DNA of 64,000 nucleotides from Paenibacillus profundus (GTDB taxonomy: Bacteria > Bacillota > Bacilli > Paenibacillales > Paenibacillaceae), in NCBI RefSeq assembly GCF_021369635.1, contig NZ_JAJNBZ010000007.1:62001-126000 (forward strand), given 5' to 3'. Under the pieces are notes generated by a model. The model was not told the origin of the DNA. It searched no databases and saw only the letters and a list, made by a program, of their open reading frames with translations. A program made the translations under genes and the position numbers. Shown here in pieces: positions 34,412 through 43,215 of the stretch; the first letter of the stretch is position 1, and every line of letters begins with the position of its first letter.

Positions 34412-36625
34412 TTAACCTTGTTTTGACATTGCGTATGGAAGCGCTGCTTCGTCATAGCGGTCTTCACGTGGCGAATCCGCCATATCGAAGGAGATTGTTC
34501 CTCCGTTCTTCACCTTAGCGTGCTCCAAGTACAACGTCGCCACTTGTGCGCCATCCATGCGTACGCCTGCCACATATTTATTCGCGGCGGAGTTATTGTC
34601 CGCTTCGATGACGAGTTGTTTGCCATTCTCCAGATGGACCGTCATCCGCTTGAACAGCGGCGTTCCGATGACATACTCCGGAACGCCTGGGCTGAGCGGG
34701 TACAAGCCCATCGCGCCGAAGACGTACCATGCGGCCAAGCTGCCGTTATCCTCGTCGCCTGGAAGTCCGTCTGGGCGAGAGCTGAACAGTTCATCCATCG
34801 TCTTGCGTACCCAATGCTGCGTCAAGGACGGGTATCCGAGCGCCGCAAAGATGTACGGGAAGTGGAAGCTTGGCTGGTTGCTGATTGCGAATTGTCCGAA
34901 GTCGACGGCTGCCATTTCAGACATTTCGTGTATTTCAAAGCCGTACGAGCCAACCTTGAACTCCGGCTTTGCTGCGAACAGCGCATCCAACTGCTTCTTG
35001 CATTGCTCGCGCCCGCCCATTAGCTCGGCAAGGCCTAACAGGTCATGCTGCACTGCCCAACTGCTCTGGTAAGCGCCGCCTTCTGTATACGGACCGCCCC
35101 ACATCGTCGGGTCGAACGGCTCGAGCCAACTGCCGTCTTGCAGCTTGCCACGCATGAAGCCTACGGCTGGATCGAACAAGTTTTTGTAGTTCTTAGCGCG
35201 CTCCATAAGCTGTTCGTATTCTTCTTCACGGCCTAAATGTTTCGCTATCTGTGCGATACAGAAGTCGCCGAATACGTAGTCGAGCGTATTGCACACACTC
35301 TCATGCGTGTGAATATCAGCAGGCATATAGTCGTATTTCAAATATTCGCCCATGCCTTTGCGTCCGTATCGATTGTCGCTGGAAACGGTCATGGCATGCT
35401 TTAACAATCCTTCGAACGCCGTCTCTACATCGAAGCCGGTGTTTCCTTTTACGACGGCATCTGCAAATGATACGTCAATCAACGTTCCCGGCATCATGCT
35501 CCGCTCGCCAGGGGAAGCCCATTTCGGCATCCAGCCGGCTTCCTTATATGCGTTGACCCAGCCTTGCATCATTTCATTGACGAAAGAAGGGTAGAGGAGG
35601 TTGTACAGCGGGAACGATGTGCGATACGTATCCCAGAAGCCGATATCTGCAAACAAGGGACCTTCTTCAATCTTGCCGTTGTACGGGCTATAATGGATTT
35701 GCTTGCCGTTTGCATCATATTCATGGATGGCGTGCGGGAAGAGGGAAGTCCGATACAGACAAGTGTAGAACGTATCCAACTTATCCGTGTCGTCGCTCTC
35801 AACTTCGATGACGCCGAGCTGTTTTTCCCATGTGTCCGTCGCCATGCTGCTCACTTCATCGAAGGTACGGCTGCCAACTTCGCGCTCCAGGTTAATGAAA
35901 GCCTGCTCTTCGCTGATGAAGGAAGTGCTCATGCTGACATGTACGATGCCGTTCTCAGGAACGGTCAGTCCAACATACGCGCCGATGCGCTCGCCTGTCT
36001 TCGACAAGCTGTTTACCGGCTTGTATTCATGATCGGACAAGCCACTTGCGTCTGCAGCGACCGGGCAGTCGAACTTCATGACGAAGTACATGCGGTAATT
36101 GTCCGGTGTGCCGCCTGCTTTCGCCGTCGTGTAGCCAGTCAACGTGCCTTTGTCCGGATCGATCGTCATCGACGCTTCGCCAGGGAACGTCGACAGAATG
36201 AGTCTCGCTTCATCCTGACGATCGAACGTCAGCCGGATGCTCGCGCAACGCGCTGTCGGCGAGAGTTCCATCGTCGTCTGGTAGCGAAGCAGTTGGACCT
36301 TAAAGTAGTCCGGACGTACGATCATGTCTTGCTTGCGGAACGAAGACGAGCGCTCAGGCGCCCACACTTTAAGCGGTCCAGTCTGCGGCATTAAGGTCAT
36401 ATGGCCGTAATCGCCGATCCATGGGCTAGGCTGGTGAGTCAGCCGGATGCCCTCTAGACGATTATGGTTCGGGCTGAAGAACCAGCCGCCAGCGGCTTCG
36501 TTCGTCTGCGGGCTCCAGGATGCCATTCCGAACGGCATCGCAATCAGGGGCAGAGTGTTCCCATTCGAATACGGATAAATGGAATCTGTTCCTTGCAGAG
36601 GGTTCACATGCTTTAGTAAGCTCAT
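34412..36625 (-). CDS. glycoside hydrolase family 92 alpha-mannosidase
   Basis: A 737-residue, cytoplasmic (no signal peptide) GH92 enzyme. The N-terminal beta domain opens with VNPLQGTDS and AMPFGMASWSPQT. The (alpha/alpha)6 catalytic domain contains the conserved FWDTYRTSFPLYNLLYPS block. The catalytic-acid loop is LPGDEDNGSLAAWYVFGAMGLYPLSPG. GH92 enzymes are calcium-dependent exo-alpha-mannosidases of various linkage types. The start follows GAGGAGAG. It is divergent from an AraC-type regulator that probably controls it. Lack of secretion suggests that imported mannosides are the substrate. Confidence 0.9.
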   Translation of the reverse strand: MSLLKHVNPLQGTDSIYPYSNGNTLPLIAMPFGMASWSPQTNEAAGGWFFSPNHNRLEGIRLTHQPSPWIGDYGHMTLMPQTGPLKVWAPERSSSFRKQDMIVRPDYFKVQLLRYQTTMELSPTARCASIRLTFDRQDEARLILSTFPGEASMTIDPDKGTLTGYTTAKAGGTPDNYRMYFVMKFDCPVAADASGLSDHEYKPVNSLSKTGERIGAYVGLTVPENGIVHVSMSTSFISEEQAFINLEREVGSRTFDEVSSMATDTWEKQLGVIEVESDDTDKLDTFYTCLYRTSLFPHAIHEYDANGKQIHYSPYNGKIEEGPLFADIGFWDTYRTSFPLYNLLYPSFVNEMMQGWVNAYKEAGWMPKWASPGERSMMPGTLIDVSFADAVVKGNTGFDVETAFEGLLKHAMTVSSDNRYGRKGMGEYLKYDYMPADIHTHESVCNTLDYVFGDFCIAQIAKHLGREEEYEQLMERAKNYKNLFDPAVGFMRGKLQDGSWLEPFDPTMWGGPYTEGGAYQSSWAVQHDLLGLAELMGGREQCKKQLDALFAAKPEFKVGSYGFEIHEMSEMAAVDFGQFAISNQPSFHFPYIFAALGYPSLTQHWVRKTMDELFSSRPDGLPGDEDNGSLAAWYVFGAMGLYPLSPGVPEYVIGTPLFKRMTVHLENGKQLVIEADNNSAANKYVAGVRMDGAQVATLYLEHAKVKNGGTISFDMADSPREDRYDEAALPYAMSKQG

Positions 36626-36654
36626 CTATTGTCTCTCCTCATATTAAAATTGAA

Positions 36655-36707
36655 TGTCATATTAAATATGCCTTTCATGTTATATTGTATGGTGATATGT
36701 CATATTA
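36655..36707. promoter_or_regulatory. direct repeats between the GH92 gene and its AraC regulator
   Basis: TGTCATATTA occurs at 36655-36664 and again at 36698-36707, exactly 43 bp apart (about four helical turns). AraC-family proteins usually bind direct repeats, so these are candidate operators. Confidence 0.4.
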
Positions 36708-36795
36708 CACCTATCATATTTTTATAATTTCTATCACTTTTCATGATAAAATAAGGATAGCTGTCATTTATATTAGGAAGAAAAGAGTGATTGGA

Positions 36796-37668
36796 ATGTT
36801 TCCTTACAACTTGCATGGAGACGACGAAATCCACGGGGAATTTCCGTTCACACTGAAAATTCATCGTTTGAATGTGCCTGTGCCCGCCCATGTGCATCAT
36901 TTCATTGAATACACGTATGCCTTGAAAGGCAAAGGAAAAGAAATCATCAACGGAGTAGAAAAGGAACTGACGCCGGGCACCTTCACTTTATTGTTTCCCC
37001 ATCAGGTGCATGAGCTAGACATCGCTCCCGGAGATGAATTGCATTTATATGTGGGAGCGATCGGTCTGAAGGCTTTTTTTGGCGCGGGAGACTCGTTCTT
37101 GGCCTTGTACAGCTTGCTGAAGGGGGCGGAAAATGACGAGAACACCACATACAAGCTGGACGAGGTGACAGCAAGAGAGGTGCATTTGCTGCTTCAGCAA
37201 ATGCATGAGGAGGCGCGTGAGGAGAAGCCGTGGAGCCGGATGATGTTTCTCGCCAAGCTAACGCAGGTGTTCATCTTATTCGACCGTTACCGTCAGGAGA
37301 GGTTGGACGAAGGGCCTCAAAGCTACGGAAGGAACCCTCGCAGAGGAATGTGGGAAGTCGTTCATTACGTGTACCAGAATTTCAAGGAAGATATAACGCT
37401 GGATACACTATCGAAGCGGTACAATTACAGCGTTTCTTATATAAGCTCGGCCTTCAAACAAATGGTCGGAGAAAATTATTATTCCTTTCTGGAACGAATC
37501 CGCGTCGCGCATGCCTGCAACTTGCTGATCGGAACAGACATGAAAATTACCGACATTGCCTATGAGGCCGGGTTCAAATCTTATCCGACGTTTATCCGCG
37601 TGTTTCAGTCCCGGATGGGCATGACACCGACCCTGTACCGCAAGCATAATAACATTGAATTGATTTAA
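36796..37668 (+). CDS. AraC-family regulator with cupin sensor domain
   Basis: A 290-residue regulator. Residues 1-140 are a cupin-type sugar-sensing domain (HHFIEYTYALKGKGKEIINGVEKELTPGTFTLLFPHQVHEL). The C-terminal 100 residues carry two helix-turn-helix motifs (LDTLSKRYNYSVSYISSAFKQMVGENYYSFLERIRV and ITDIAYEAGFKSYPTFIRVFQSRMGMTPTLYRK). Its divergence from the GH92 gene and the shared promoter region suggest it activates mannoside use. Start at ATG 36796; an in-frame GTG three codons upstream is an alternative. Confidence 0.88.
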   Translation: MFPYNLHGDDEIHGEFPFTLKIHRLNVPVPAHVHHFIEYTYALKGKGKEIINGVEKELTPGTFTLLFPHQVHELDIAPGDELHLYVGAIGLKAFFGAGDSFLALYSLLKGAENDENTTYKLDEVTAREVHLLLQQMHEEAREEKPWSRMMFLAKLTQVFILFDRYRQERLDEGPQSYGRNPRRGMWEVVHYVYQNFKEDITLDTLSKRYNYSVSYISSAFKQMVGENYYSFLERIRVAHACNLLIGTDMKITDIAYEAGFKSYPTFIRVFQSRMGMTPTLYRKHNNIELI

Positions 37669-37761
37669 TGCATGTGATTCCTATTTTAATCCATGAGGGG
37701 GAGGAGAAGTGTGATGGGGGAATCGGGACTCCAATCAGAAGTCCCAATCTTCTAGCTATGC

Positions 37762-38406
37762 TTATAGGCGAATTTTGAATGAGCGGTTAGATAGCGGATA
37801 GAGCCATTTAACGCCTCTTGGTGTCAAAGTATCGGCAATCAGATGGGAAGCATAACCGCAGATGGATACGGCAGTGATGCCTTCAATGCGAAGCTGTTGC
37901 TCCAGGCCCCATCCGATGCAACCCCATAACAGGGTGGCCCATATGGTATGTGACATCCCCCTATGACTGAGCCATGGAACCCAGGCAACAAACACACCCA
38001 AGCCGATCAACCAATTCCAACCCAACGTCCATCCCCAATAGAGAAGCCCGCAGCCAACCATGCTTACCATAATGTTGCGGGTGACGCCTTCTTTGGCGAC
38101 AAAGCCGAGCAGCAGCACGACTACCGAGACGATACTCAATTCTTGACTGACAAATGCCTGCGTCGAATACTGGTAGATGACTCCAGCGGCAAGACAGACA
38201 CCGAGCCAGAGGAGTATTTCATGCAGCCATCTGGAAATCTTGCCGATTTTGCTGCTCAATATGCTAGGGCCGTCCAGATCCGCACTCAAGGCGGATAATG
38301 CCGACACCGCAATATATAAGGACGCATTCTTCAAGGTAAATGGATAATACACGGCTGCGGCAGCTCCGACGGCAATACCGATAGTAAGGTGTGTCGATCC
38401 TTTCAT
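37762..38406 (-). CDS. YdjM-like membrane-bound putative metal-dependent hydrolase
   Basis: A 214-residue, five-helix protein of the YdjM/DUF457 family. Conserved metal-ligand-like residues are present in order: MKGSTHLTIG, ALSADLDGP, LSHRGMSHT, and HLIADTLTPRGVKWLYP. The family name comes from E. coli ydjM, a LexA-regulated gene, and its activity is unknown. The chosen ATG has AAAGGAG 5 bases ahead. The promoter here carries a LexA-like palindrome, so SOS control may be shared across phyla. Confidence 0.82.
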   Translation of the reverse strand: MKGSTHLTIGIAVGAAAAVYYPFTLKNASLYIAVSALSALSADLDGPSILSSKIGKISRWLHEILLWLGVCLAAGVIYQYSTQAFVSQELSIVSVVVLLLGFVAKEGVTRNIMVSMVGCGLLYWGWTLGWNWLIGLGVFVAWVPWLSHRGMSHTIWATLLWGCIGWGLEQQLRIEGITAVSICGYASHLIADTLTPRGVKWLYPLSNRSFKIRL

Positions 38407-38446
38407 ATGTTCTCCTTTCATAGTTGCTAATATCCTGATGGAGGCA

Positions 38447-38499
38447 CAAACATATGTTTGCATCTAGCCATTATACCTATTTTCGAACAGAATTAGCAA
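38447..38499 (-). promoter_or_regulatory. promoter with LexA-like box ahead of the YdjM-like gene
   Basis: On the minus strand, TTGCTA (38499-38494), an 18-base spacer and TATAAT (38475-38470) form a promoter. The 14-bp palindrome CAAACATATGTTTG (38447-38460) covers the start of transcription. It fits the B. subtilis LexA consensus CGAACRNRYGTTYC at 12 of 14 positions. Confidence 0.5.
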
Positions 38500-38688
38500 G
38501 CCTTTCATAGCCAGTGCAGAGAAGTGTTAATAACTTGACTCTATACGGCGTGCAAAATAAGTGAAATATAATGTTTTTTATCTTAAAAATTGATCATTTA
38601 TCAAAAGGGAGCTACAATCATAGTGGGCACATTACATTTTCTATCTTTGTCACGTAAATGGGGACGTGCTCATTTTTATGACGCAGTA

Positions 38689-38701
38689 TGAAAGCGTTTC
38701 A
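38689..38701 (+). promoter_or_regulatory. cre-like palindrome ahead of aspA
   Basis: TGAAAGCGTTTCA is a perfect 5-3-5 palindrome like a CcpA site, but it is one base shorter than the usual 14-bp cre. It lies 33 bases before the aspA start. Confidence 0.35.
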
Positions 38702-38734
38702 AAAACCGATCATAAGAGAAGGAAAGGGATCAAA

Positions 38735-40159
38735 ATGACGAATCATTTAACCCGTACCGAAAAAGATTTTCTGGGAGAAAAGGAAGTTCCTGTCGAAGCG
38801 TATTACGGAATTCAGACGCTGCGCGCTGTGGAGAATTTCCCGATTACGGGCGCACACATGAATGAGGAGCTGATTCGCGGTTTAGCTATCGTGAAGAAGG
38901 CTGCGGCGCTGGCTAATATGGAAGTGAAGCAGCTTCAGGAGGAGATGTGCGAGGTCATCGTTCGAGCCGCGGATGAAATCATTGACGGACAATGGCACGA
39001 CCATTTCATTGTCGATCCGATCCAGGGCGGAGCAGGCACTTCGATGAACATGAACTCGAATGAAGTCATTGCGAACCGGGCACTTGAACTGCTTGGGAAA
39101 GCAAAAGGGGATTATGCCAGCTTAAGCCCGAATAATCATGTCAACCGTTCGCAATCTACGAACGATGCGTTTCCGTCCGCTATACATATTGCGGTGTTGA
39201 CGCTTATCGATAAACTCTTGATCACGATGGGAGAATTGTACGAGACGTATCGGAAGAAGGCGGCTCAATTCGATCACGTTATCAAGATGGGACGCACTCA
39301 CTTGCAGGACGCTGTTCCCATTCGATTGGGACAATCCTTTGAAGCGTATAGCCGAGTGTTGTTGCGAGACATGAAGCGTATTGAGCAATCCAAGCAGCAC
39401 CTGTATGAAGTTAATATGGGCGCTACCGCAGTCGGAACAGGACTAAATGCCGATCCGAGATACATTCACCGGGTAGTGGAACTATTGGCCGAAATAAGCG
39501 GATTCCCGTTAATTCATGCAGAGCATCTGGTGGACGCCACGCAAAACACGGACGCTTACACGGAAGTATCGGCAGCGCTCAAGGTCTGCATGATGAACAT
39601 GTCCAAGGTGGCGAACGATCTGCGTTTGCTCGCATCCGGTCCTCGCGCCGGCTTCGGTGAAATACGTCTGCCAGCCCGTCAGCCAGGCTCGTCCATCATG
39701 CCGGGTAAGGTCAACCCGGTAATGTGCGAAGTCGTGAACCAGGTGGCGTTTCAAGTTATCGGCAACGACCATACGATATGTCTGGCATCGGAAGCCGGCC
39801 AGTTTGAATTGAACGTGATGGAGCCTGTGCTCGTATACAATCTGCTCCAATCGCTCAGCATGATGAACAACGTCTTTAAGGTATTCCGTACCCACTGTCT
39901 AGAGGGGATTGAAGCCAATGAAGAGCGTTGCCGCGAATACGTGGAGAACAGCGTTGGCATCATTACAGCCTTAAGCCCTCATCTCGGTTATGAAGTGTCC
40001 GCCCGTATCGCCCGCGAAGCGACGGAGAACGGCAAGTCCGTAAGAGAACTGTGCTTGCTATACAACGTGCTAACGGAAGAGGAGCTGGATACGATTCTCG
40101 ATCCTTATGAAATGACCAAGCCGGGAATCGCTGGTGCAGCTTTGTTCGAGCGAGAGTAA
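38735..40159 (+). CDS. aspA: aspartate ammonia-lyase
   Basis: A 474-residue enzyme of the aspartase/fumarase superfamily that splits L-aspartate into fumarate and ammonia. It opens with the aspartase-type RTEKDFLGEKEVPVEAYYGIQTLRAVENFPITG. It contains NMNSNEVIANRALELLG and SPNNHVNRSQSTNDAFPSA, and the flexible catalytic loop GSSIMPGKVNP. Fumarase C has a different N-terminus, so aspartase is preferred. The start has AAGGAAAGGG ahead. It is a single gene with a cre-like palindrome upstream and a terminator downstream. Confidence 0.92.
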   Translation: MTNHLTRTEKDFLGEKEVPVEAYYGIQTLRAVENFPITGAHMNEELIRGLAIVKKAAALANMEVKQLQEEMCEVIVRAADEIIDGQWHDHFIVDPIQGGAGTSMNMNSNEVIANRALELLGKAKGDYASLSPNNHVNRSQSTNDAFPSAIHIAVLTLIDKLLITMGELYETYRKKAAQFDHVIKMGRTHLQDAVPIRLGQSFEAYSRVLLRDMKRIEQSKQHLYEVNMGATAVGTGLNADPRYIHRVVELLAEISGFPLIHAEHLVDATQNTDAYTEVSAALKVCMMNMSKVANDLRLLASGPRAGFGEIRLPARQPGSSIMPGKVNPVMCEVVNQVAFQVIGNDHTICLASEAGQFELNVMEPVLVYNLLQSLSMMNNVFKVFRTHCLEGIEANEERCREYVENSVGIITALSPHLGYEVSARIAREATENGKSVRELCLLYNVLTEEELDTILDPYEMTKPGIAGAALFERE

Positions 40160-40169
40160 TTCTGACTTG

Positions 40170-40202
40170 AGAGACGCCCATTCTATGGGTGTCTCTTTGT
40201 TG
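40170..40202. terminator. terminator between aspA and the convergent hydrolase gene
   Basis: AGAGACGCCCA and TGGGTGTCTCT pair over 11 positions with a 5-base loop, followed by TTGTTG. It overlaps the 3' end of the minus-strand hydrolase gene. Confidence 0.8.
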
Positions 40203-41040
40203 TGTCTCTCGATATCCATGCAAACATGCGTTTCACCGATTGCTGATGAATATCAGGCGGAAAAAGGTGTCCATATCCATCAAATGTATGCATATCCACA
40301 TCTGCTCCATCTTGTTGCAGCTTCTTAAACATCTGGAGTCCATGACTGAAATCCACTTGAGCATCTTCGGTCCCGTGAATAAGGAGAATCGGGCAGGAGA
40401 TATCTTCCGCCATATAAAGGGGAGAACGAGCAATATAAGACTCTCGTTTCTTGACGGGGTTCCCGCCAATGACGCGCTTCAGCATTCTGCGAAGCTCCAT
40501 ACGCTCTCCATACGTTTGCGCCAAGTCTGACACGCCACTCCAGAGGATGAGCCGGTGAATATCCGGCATGTCGACCGCCGTTTGTGCAGCATTGATGGCA
40601 CCGCGTGAGAAGCCCATGACCGAAATTCGGCTTGGATCGACGAACGAAAGACTTTGCAGCAGACGATAAGCCGAACGAACGTCTTCTTGCTCAGCACCGC
40701 CGAATTCATCTCGTCCTTCGCCACCTTCATTGCCGCGGTAGGTAGGAGCAAAGACAAGATGTCCGAATTGCGAGAACTGCTCTAACCAGTCCGATTTGAC
40801 CCGGCCAAATTTACCCATGCCTCCTCTGCAATAGATAAGAACAGGCCATTGTTGCTCATATAAATCTTGGTTCGCCCGGTTCAAAGGATGGGCTATTTCC
40901 GTAACGGGCAGATTACCTTCACCATAGAATCGTTCGATATTGGATTGTATTTCACTGGCTGGACGTTCATGGCCATAGGGGAGGCTCAAATACCCCTTTA
41001 CACGTAATCCATCCGATAAGTATGTAATGTGATAGATCAT
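40183..41040 (-). CDS. S9-like alpha/beta hydrolase (prolyl oligopeptidase-type)
   Basis: A 285-residue hydrolase of the S9/dienelactone-hydrolase type. The nucleophile elbow is VMGFSRGAINA, the acid is in LIHGTEDAQVDF, and the histidine is in GYGHLFPP. The N-terminal ~80 residues form a short beta-rich segment, far smaller than the propeller of true prolyl oligopeptidases. The substrate (peptide or ester) is unknown. The start follows GAGAGGGG at a rather long 13 bases. It is monocistronic. Confidence 0.82.
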   Translation of the reverse strand: MIYHITYLSDGLRVKGYLSLPYGHERPASEIQSNIERFYGEGNLPVTEIAHPLNRANQDLYEQQWPVLIYCRGGMGKFGRVKSDWLEQFSQFGHLVFAPTYRGNEGGEGRDEFGGAEQEDVRSAYRLLQSLSFVDPSRISVMGFSRGAINAAQTAVDMPDIHRLILWSGVSDLAQTYGERMELRRMLKRVIGGNPVKKRESYIARSPLYMAEDISCPILLIHGTEDAQVDFSHGLQMFKKLQQDGADVDMHTFDGYGHLFPPDIHQQSVKRMFAWISRDTTKRHP

Positions 41041-41437
41041 TTTGTGAATATGCCCCTCTCATTAGTCTTGTTATCCACGATAATATCAACATGAAGAATA
41101 GGACACAATTATATTGTATCTCCCGCTTTAAGCGGCCGCAGTATGTCCCGATATGCGGTAGAGTTCGTTGAGGTGTTGTTCATCCGTTGGTTTCTGATGG
41201 TGTTTTGCGGTATTTCTTATTTTCGGAAAAGTGATAGTCATCGAATATTTAGCAGTCTTTTCGCCGTTCTTGTGCCAACGATGATCATCGTGATTATGCC
41301 CTTAGCAACACTCTCCCTAACGCTCAGTCAAAACTTTTTGTCACGGCGGATTCATGCTAGAACACACTTAAGAAACTGAAATTCTAGGAAGCTAAAGTTA
41401 CGTAAAATTCGAAGTCTCAAATAATTGATAAAGCCTC
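41041..41437. other. non-coding stretch between the hydrolase and IS1595-like genes
   Basis: About 400 bases. A 78-codon hydrophobic frame (41143-41379) has no ribosome site, so I leave it uncalled. Confidence 0.4.
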
Positions 41438-41466
41438 TTGAAATAGGAATGTTTGTTCGGTATAAT
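41438..41466 (+). promoter_or_regulatory. near-consensus SigA promoter of the IS1595-like gene
   Basis: TTGAAA (41438-41443), a 17-base spacer and a perfect TATAAT (41461-41466). Confidence 0.75.
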
Positions 41467-41488
41467 CAATATATAGGAACAAATGTTC
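41447..41488 (+). promoter_or_regulatory. two LexA-like boxes 30 bp apart
   Basis: GAACAAATGTTC (41477-41488) is a perfect fit to the core GAAC-RNRY-GTTC of the B. subtilis LexA box and covers the expected transcription start. GAATGTTTGTTC (41447-41458), with one change in the conserved core, sits between -35 and -10. The start points are exactly 30 bp apart. Confidence 0.65.
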
Positions 41489-41528
41489 TGGTTGTGGATC
41501 GGAAAGAGCTGTAGCAAGGAGGCGACCT

Positions 41529-42443
41529 ATGAAAGCATGGCAATCCATTGATACGCTGGAAGAGTTACATAACTATTTTCATTCGGAATCCGTATGTGCA
41601 AGCTTATTGTATCAGATGAAGTGGCCGGAGGGTTTTGTCTGTCCGCGTTGTAGGCATGGCCATGCCTACATTATTCAGACACGCCGGTTGCCTCTGTACG
41701 AGTGCCGCATGTGTCGGCATCAGAGCTCGCTTACCACCGGCACGGTCATGGAAGGTAGTCGCACCCCCTTGCAGAAATGGTTCACGGCGTTCTGGCTGGC
41801 CTCTCGCCCGGATGCTGGCATTAACGCCGTTCAGCTTAGCTCGATCATCAAGGTAACCTATAAGACAGCTTGGTTGATGCTGCACAAGATTCGGGCAGCG
41901 ATCAGCCATGCCGACGCCGCGCGGCCACTAGAAGGCAAAGTTCAAGGTATCGTTGCCTTTCAAGGCCTCACGTACCATTCTATGTTGGAGCTTCATCCCC
42001 GGGAGTACCCCCTTATCGTTTCTGCATCCGTCAAGGAAGACGGGCTGGAGAGCAAATTCAAGATGAAGCTTGTGAAGCAGGAGCATCTTTCGGGGAAGTT
42101 GCTGCTTCGTTCAGGCTGTGACCATTTCACAGCTCTTCACGTCACGGAGACCGCTCTCGAGACGACTATTATCCGGCATCCTTACCGAACTCGTAGGGAT
42201 AATCGCTTATATCAAGCCTTCAATCGGGCACGTCGCTGGATGAACGATACGTTTCACGGAATTGGAGAGAAGTATCTTCAGAGGTACCTGGATGAATTTT
42301 GTTTCCGTTTGAATGCAACTACTCAACCTACGTCCACGTGGGAGCGACTTTTATGCGTGTGCATGTCTTTTCCCGCTGCCTTGGAACATCTTTTTGCCCA
42401 TCATGACACAAGTCCTTCTTCTGCCGCACAATCCGCTGCGTAA
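41529..42443 (+). CDS. IS1595-like transposase homolog without recognisable DDE residues
   Basis: A 304-residue protein. An N-terminal zinc ribbon (Cys38, Cys41, Cys59, Cys62) and helical region (TPLQKWFTAFWL...VTYKTAWLMLHKIR) are plainly those of IS1595/ISXO2-type transposases. The far C-terminal HGIGEKYLQRYLDEFCFRLN is also preserved. Where such enzymes have VEVDExxxGG and a TDGW block, this protein reads VQGIVAFQGL (~138-147) and LLRSGCDHFTAL (~192-203), so the catalytic aspartates appear lost. No terminal inverted repeats were found. A near-perfect promoter with LexA boxes precedes it. It may be a domesticated, SOS-induced DNA-binding protein. AAGGAGG precedes the ATG. Confidence 0.7.
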   Translation: MKAWQSIDTLEELHNYFHSESVCASLLYQMKWPEGFVCPRCRHGHAYIIQTRRLPLYECRMCRHQSSLTTGTVMEGSRTPLQKWFTAFWLASRPDAGINAVQLSSIIKVTYKTAWLMLHKIRAAISHADAARPLEGKVQGIVAFQGLTYHSMLELHPREYPLIVSASVKEDGLESKFKMKLVKQEHLSGKLLLRSGCDHFTALHVTETALETTIIRHPYRTRRDNRLYQAFNRARRWMNDTFHGIGEKYLQRYLDEFCFRLNATTQPTSTWERLLCVCMSFPAALEHLFAHHDTSPSSAAQSAA

Positions 42444-43141
42444 CCGAGTTCATGCAGACGTGAAACGCTAACTTCTATTATATCTGAATTCATTTTGACA
42501 TCGTCGCCTTTTTAATTTCTCAGGTCATGTAGATTATGCAGCTTGCTTGCGACGTTCTGTCCTTGTGCATACATGAGCGCGTCCAGCAACGTTTCTGGGA
42601 TCACGAGACATGATCGTGCCTGCACCGTACCTGAGGCATGCAGACATGAAGCATGCTTTAGTCAATTTTGCAGTTATATCGCGATGATATGCTTGCGTTG
42701 TTCAAAAAACATACAGCGATGAACCTACATTTTTTGGACTGAACATGCGAAGACGAAATGTGAAGAACGAGCCGAATTTGTTAGACTCGTGGTCTTCTTG
42801 GATCCAACTTGTTTTGTACCTGAGCCAAGGGGAGAGTGTCGCTAAGGCTTGAGTACGAACATCATTCCTCGGAAACGAAACGGGTTTTCTGTAACTGGAG
42901 TACCGTGCCGTCACGTCACTGAACATGGATAGACTATGTCAGCGGCGAGATGATCATCATGCGTATCGTATAATATCTGCACTATCTTCTGTCGATGCAC
43001 CATACTTGACAGAAGCGCATACACATGTAATAGTAGAGCAAATGGATATAAATACCGAATCCAAATGAAAGGGCGATGCAATATGGTGCGCGTTCATCAT
43101 TATCAATGGGATGACAATTTCATAGGTCGCTCTTTTTCAAT
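42444..43141. other. 700-bp stretch without a gene, upstream of the hut operon
   Basis: No supported coding frame. A possible promoter for the hut leader is TTGACA (43016-43021), followed after 16 bases by a weak TAATAG (43038-43043). Short repeated words (CATGCAGAC-TGAA near 42450 and 42640) are present. The region ends in the strong hairpin at 43142. Confidence 0.4.
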
Positions 43142-43189
43142 AAGGGGCTGTGTGGAAGTAGAGAACTTCCGCACAGCCCCTTTCTTTTG
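43142..43189 (+). terminator. strong terminator hairpin in the hut leader, possible attenuator
   Basis: A stem of about 18 bp (AAGGGGCTGTGTGGAAGT with ACTTCCGCACAGCCCCTT, 43142-43182) is followed by TCTTTTG. It stands just 27 bases ahead of the hutH start. In B. subtilis a terminator directly before hutH is overcome by HutP with histidine, and this may be the same arrangement. Confidence 0.8.
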
Positions 43190-43215
43190 TTAAAGCAGGA
43201 AAGGAGATGAATGTA

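Noticed and set aside
41143..41379. 78-codon hydrophobic frame upstream of the IS1595-like gene
   Set aside because: No ribosome site and a tail of random character; probably an AT-rich open frame by chance.
41400..42480. Active insertion sequence around the IS1595-like gene
   Set aside because: I found no terminal inverted repeats or target duplication, and the catalytic residues appear lost.
42702..42926. 74-codon minus-strand frame in the pre-hut gap
   Set aside because: No ribosome site, no domain, and no downstream context.
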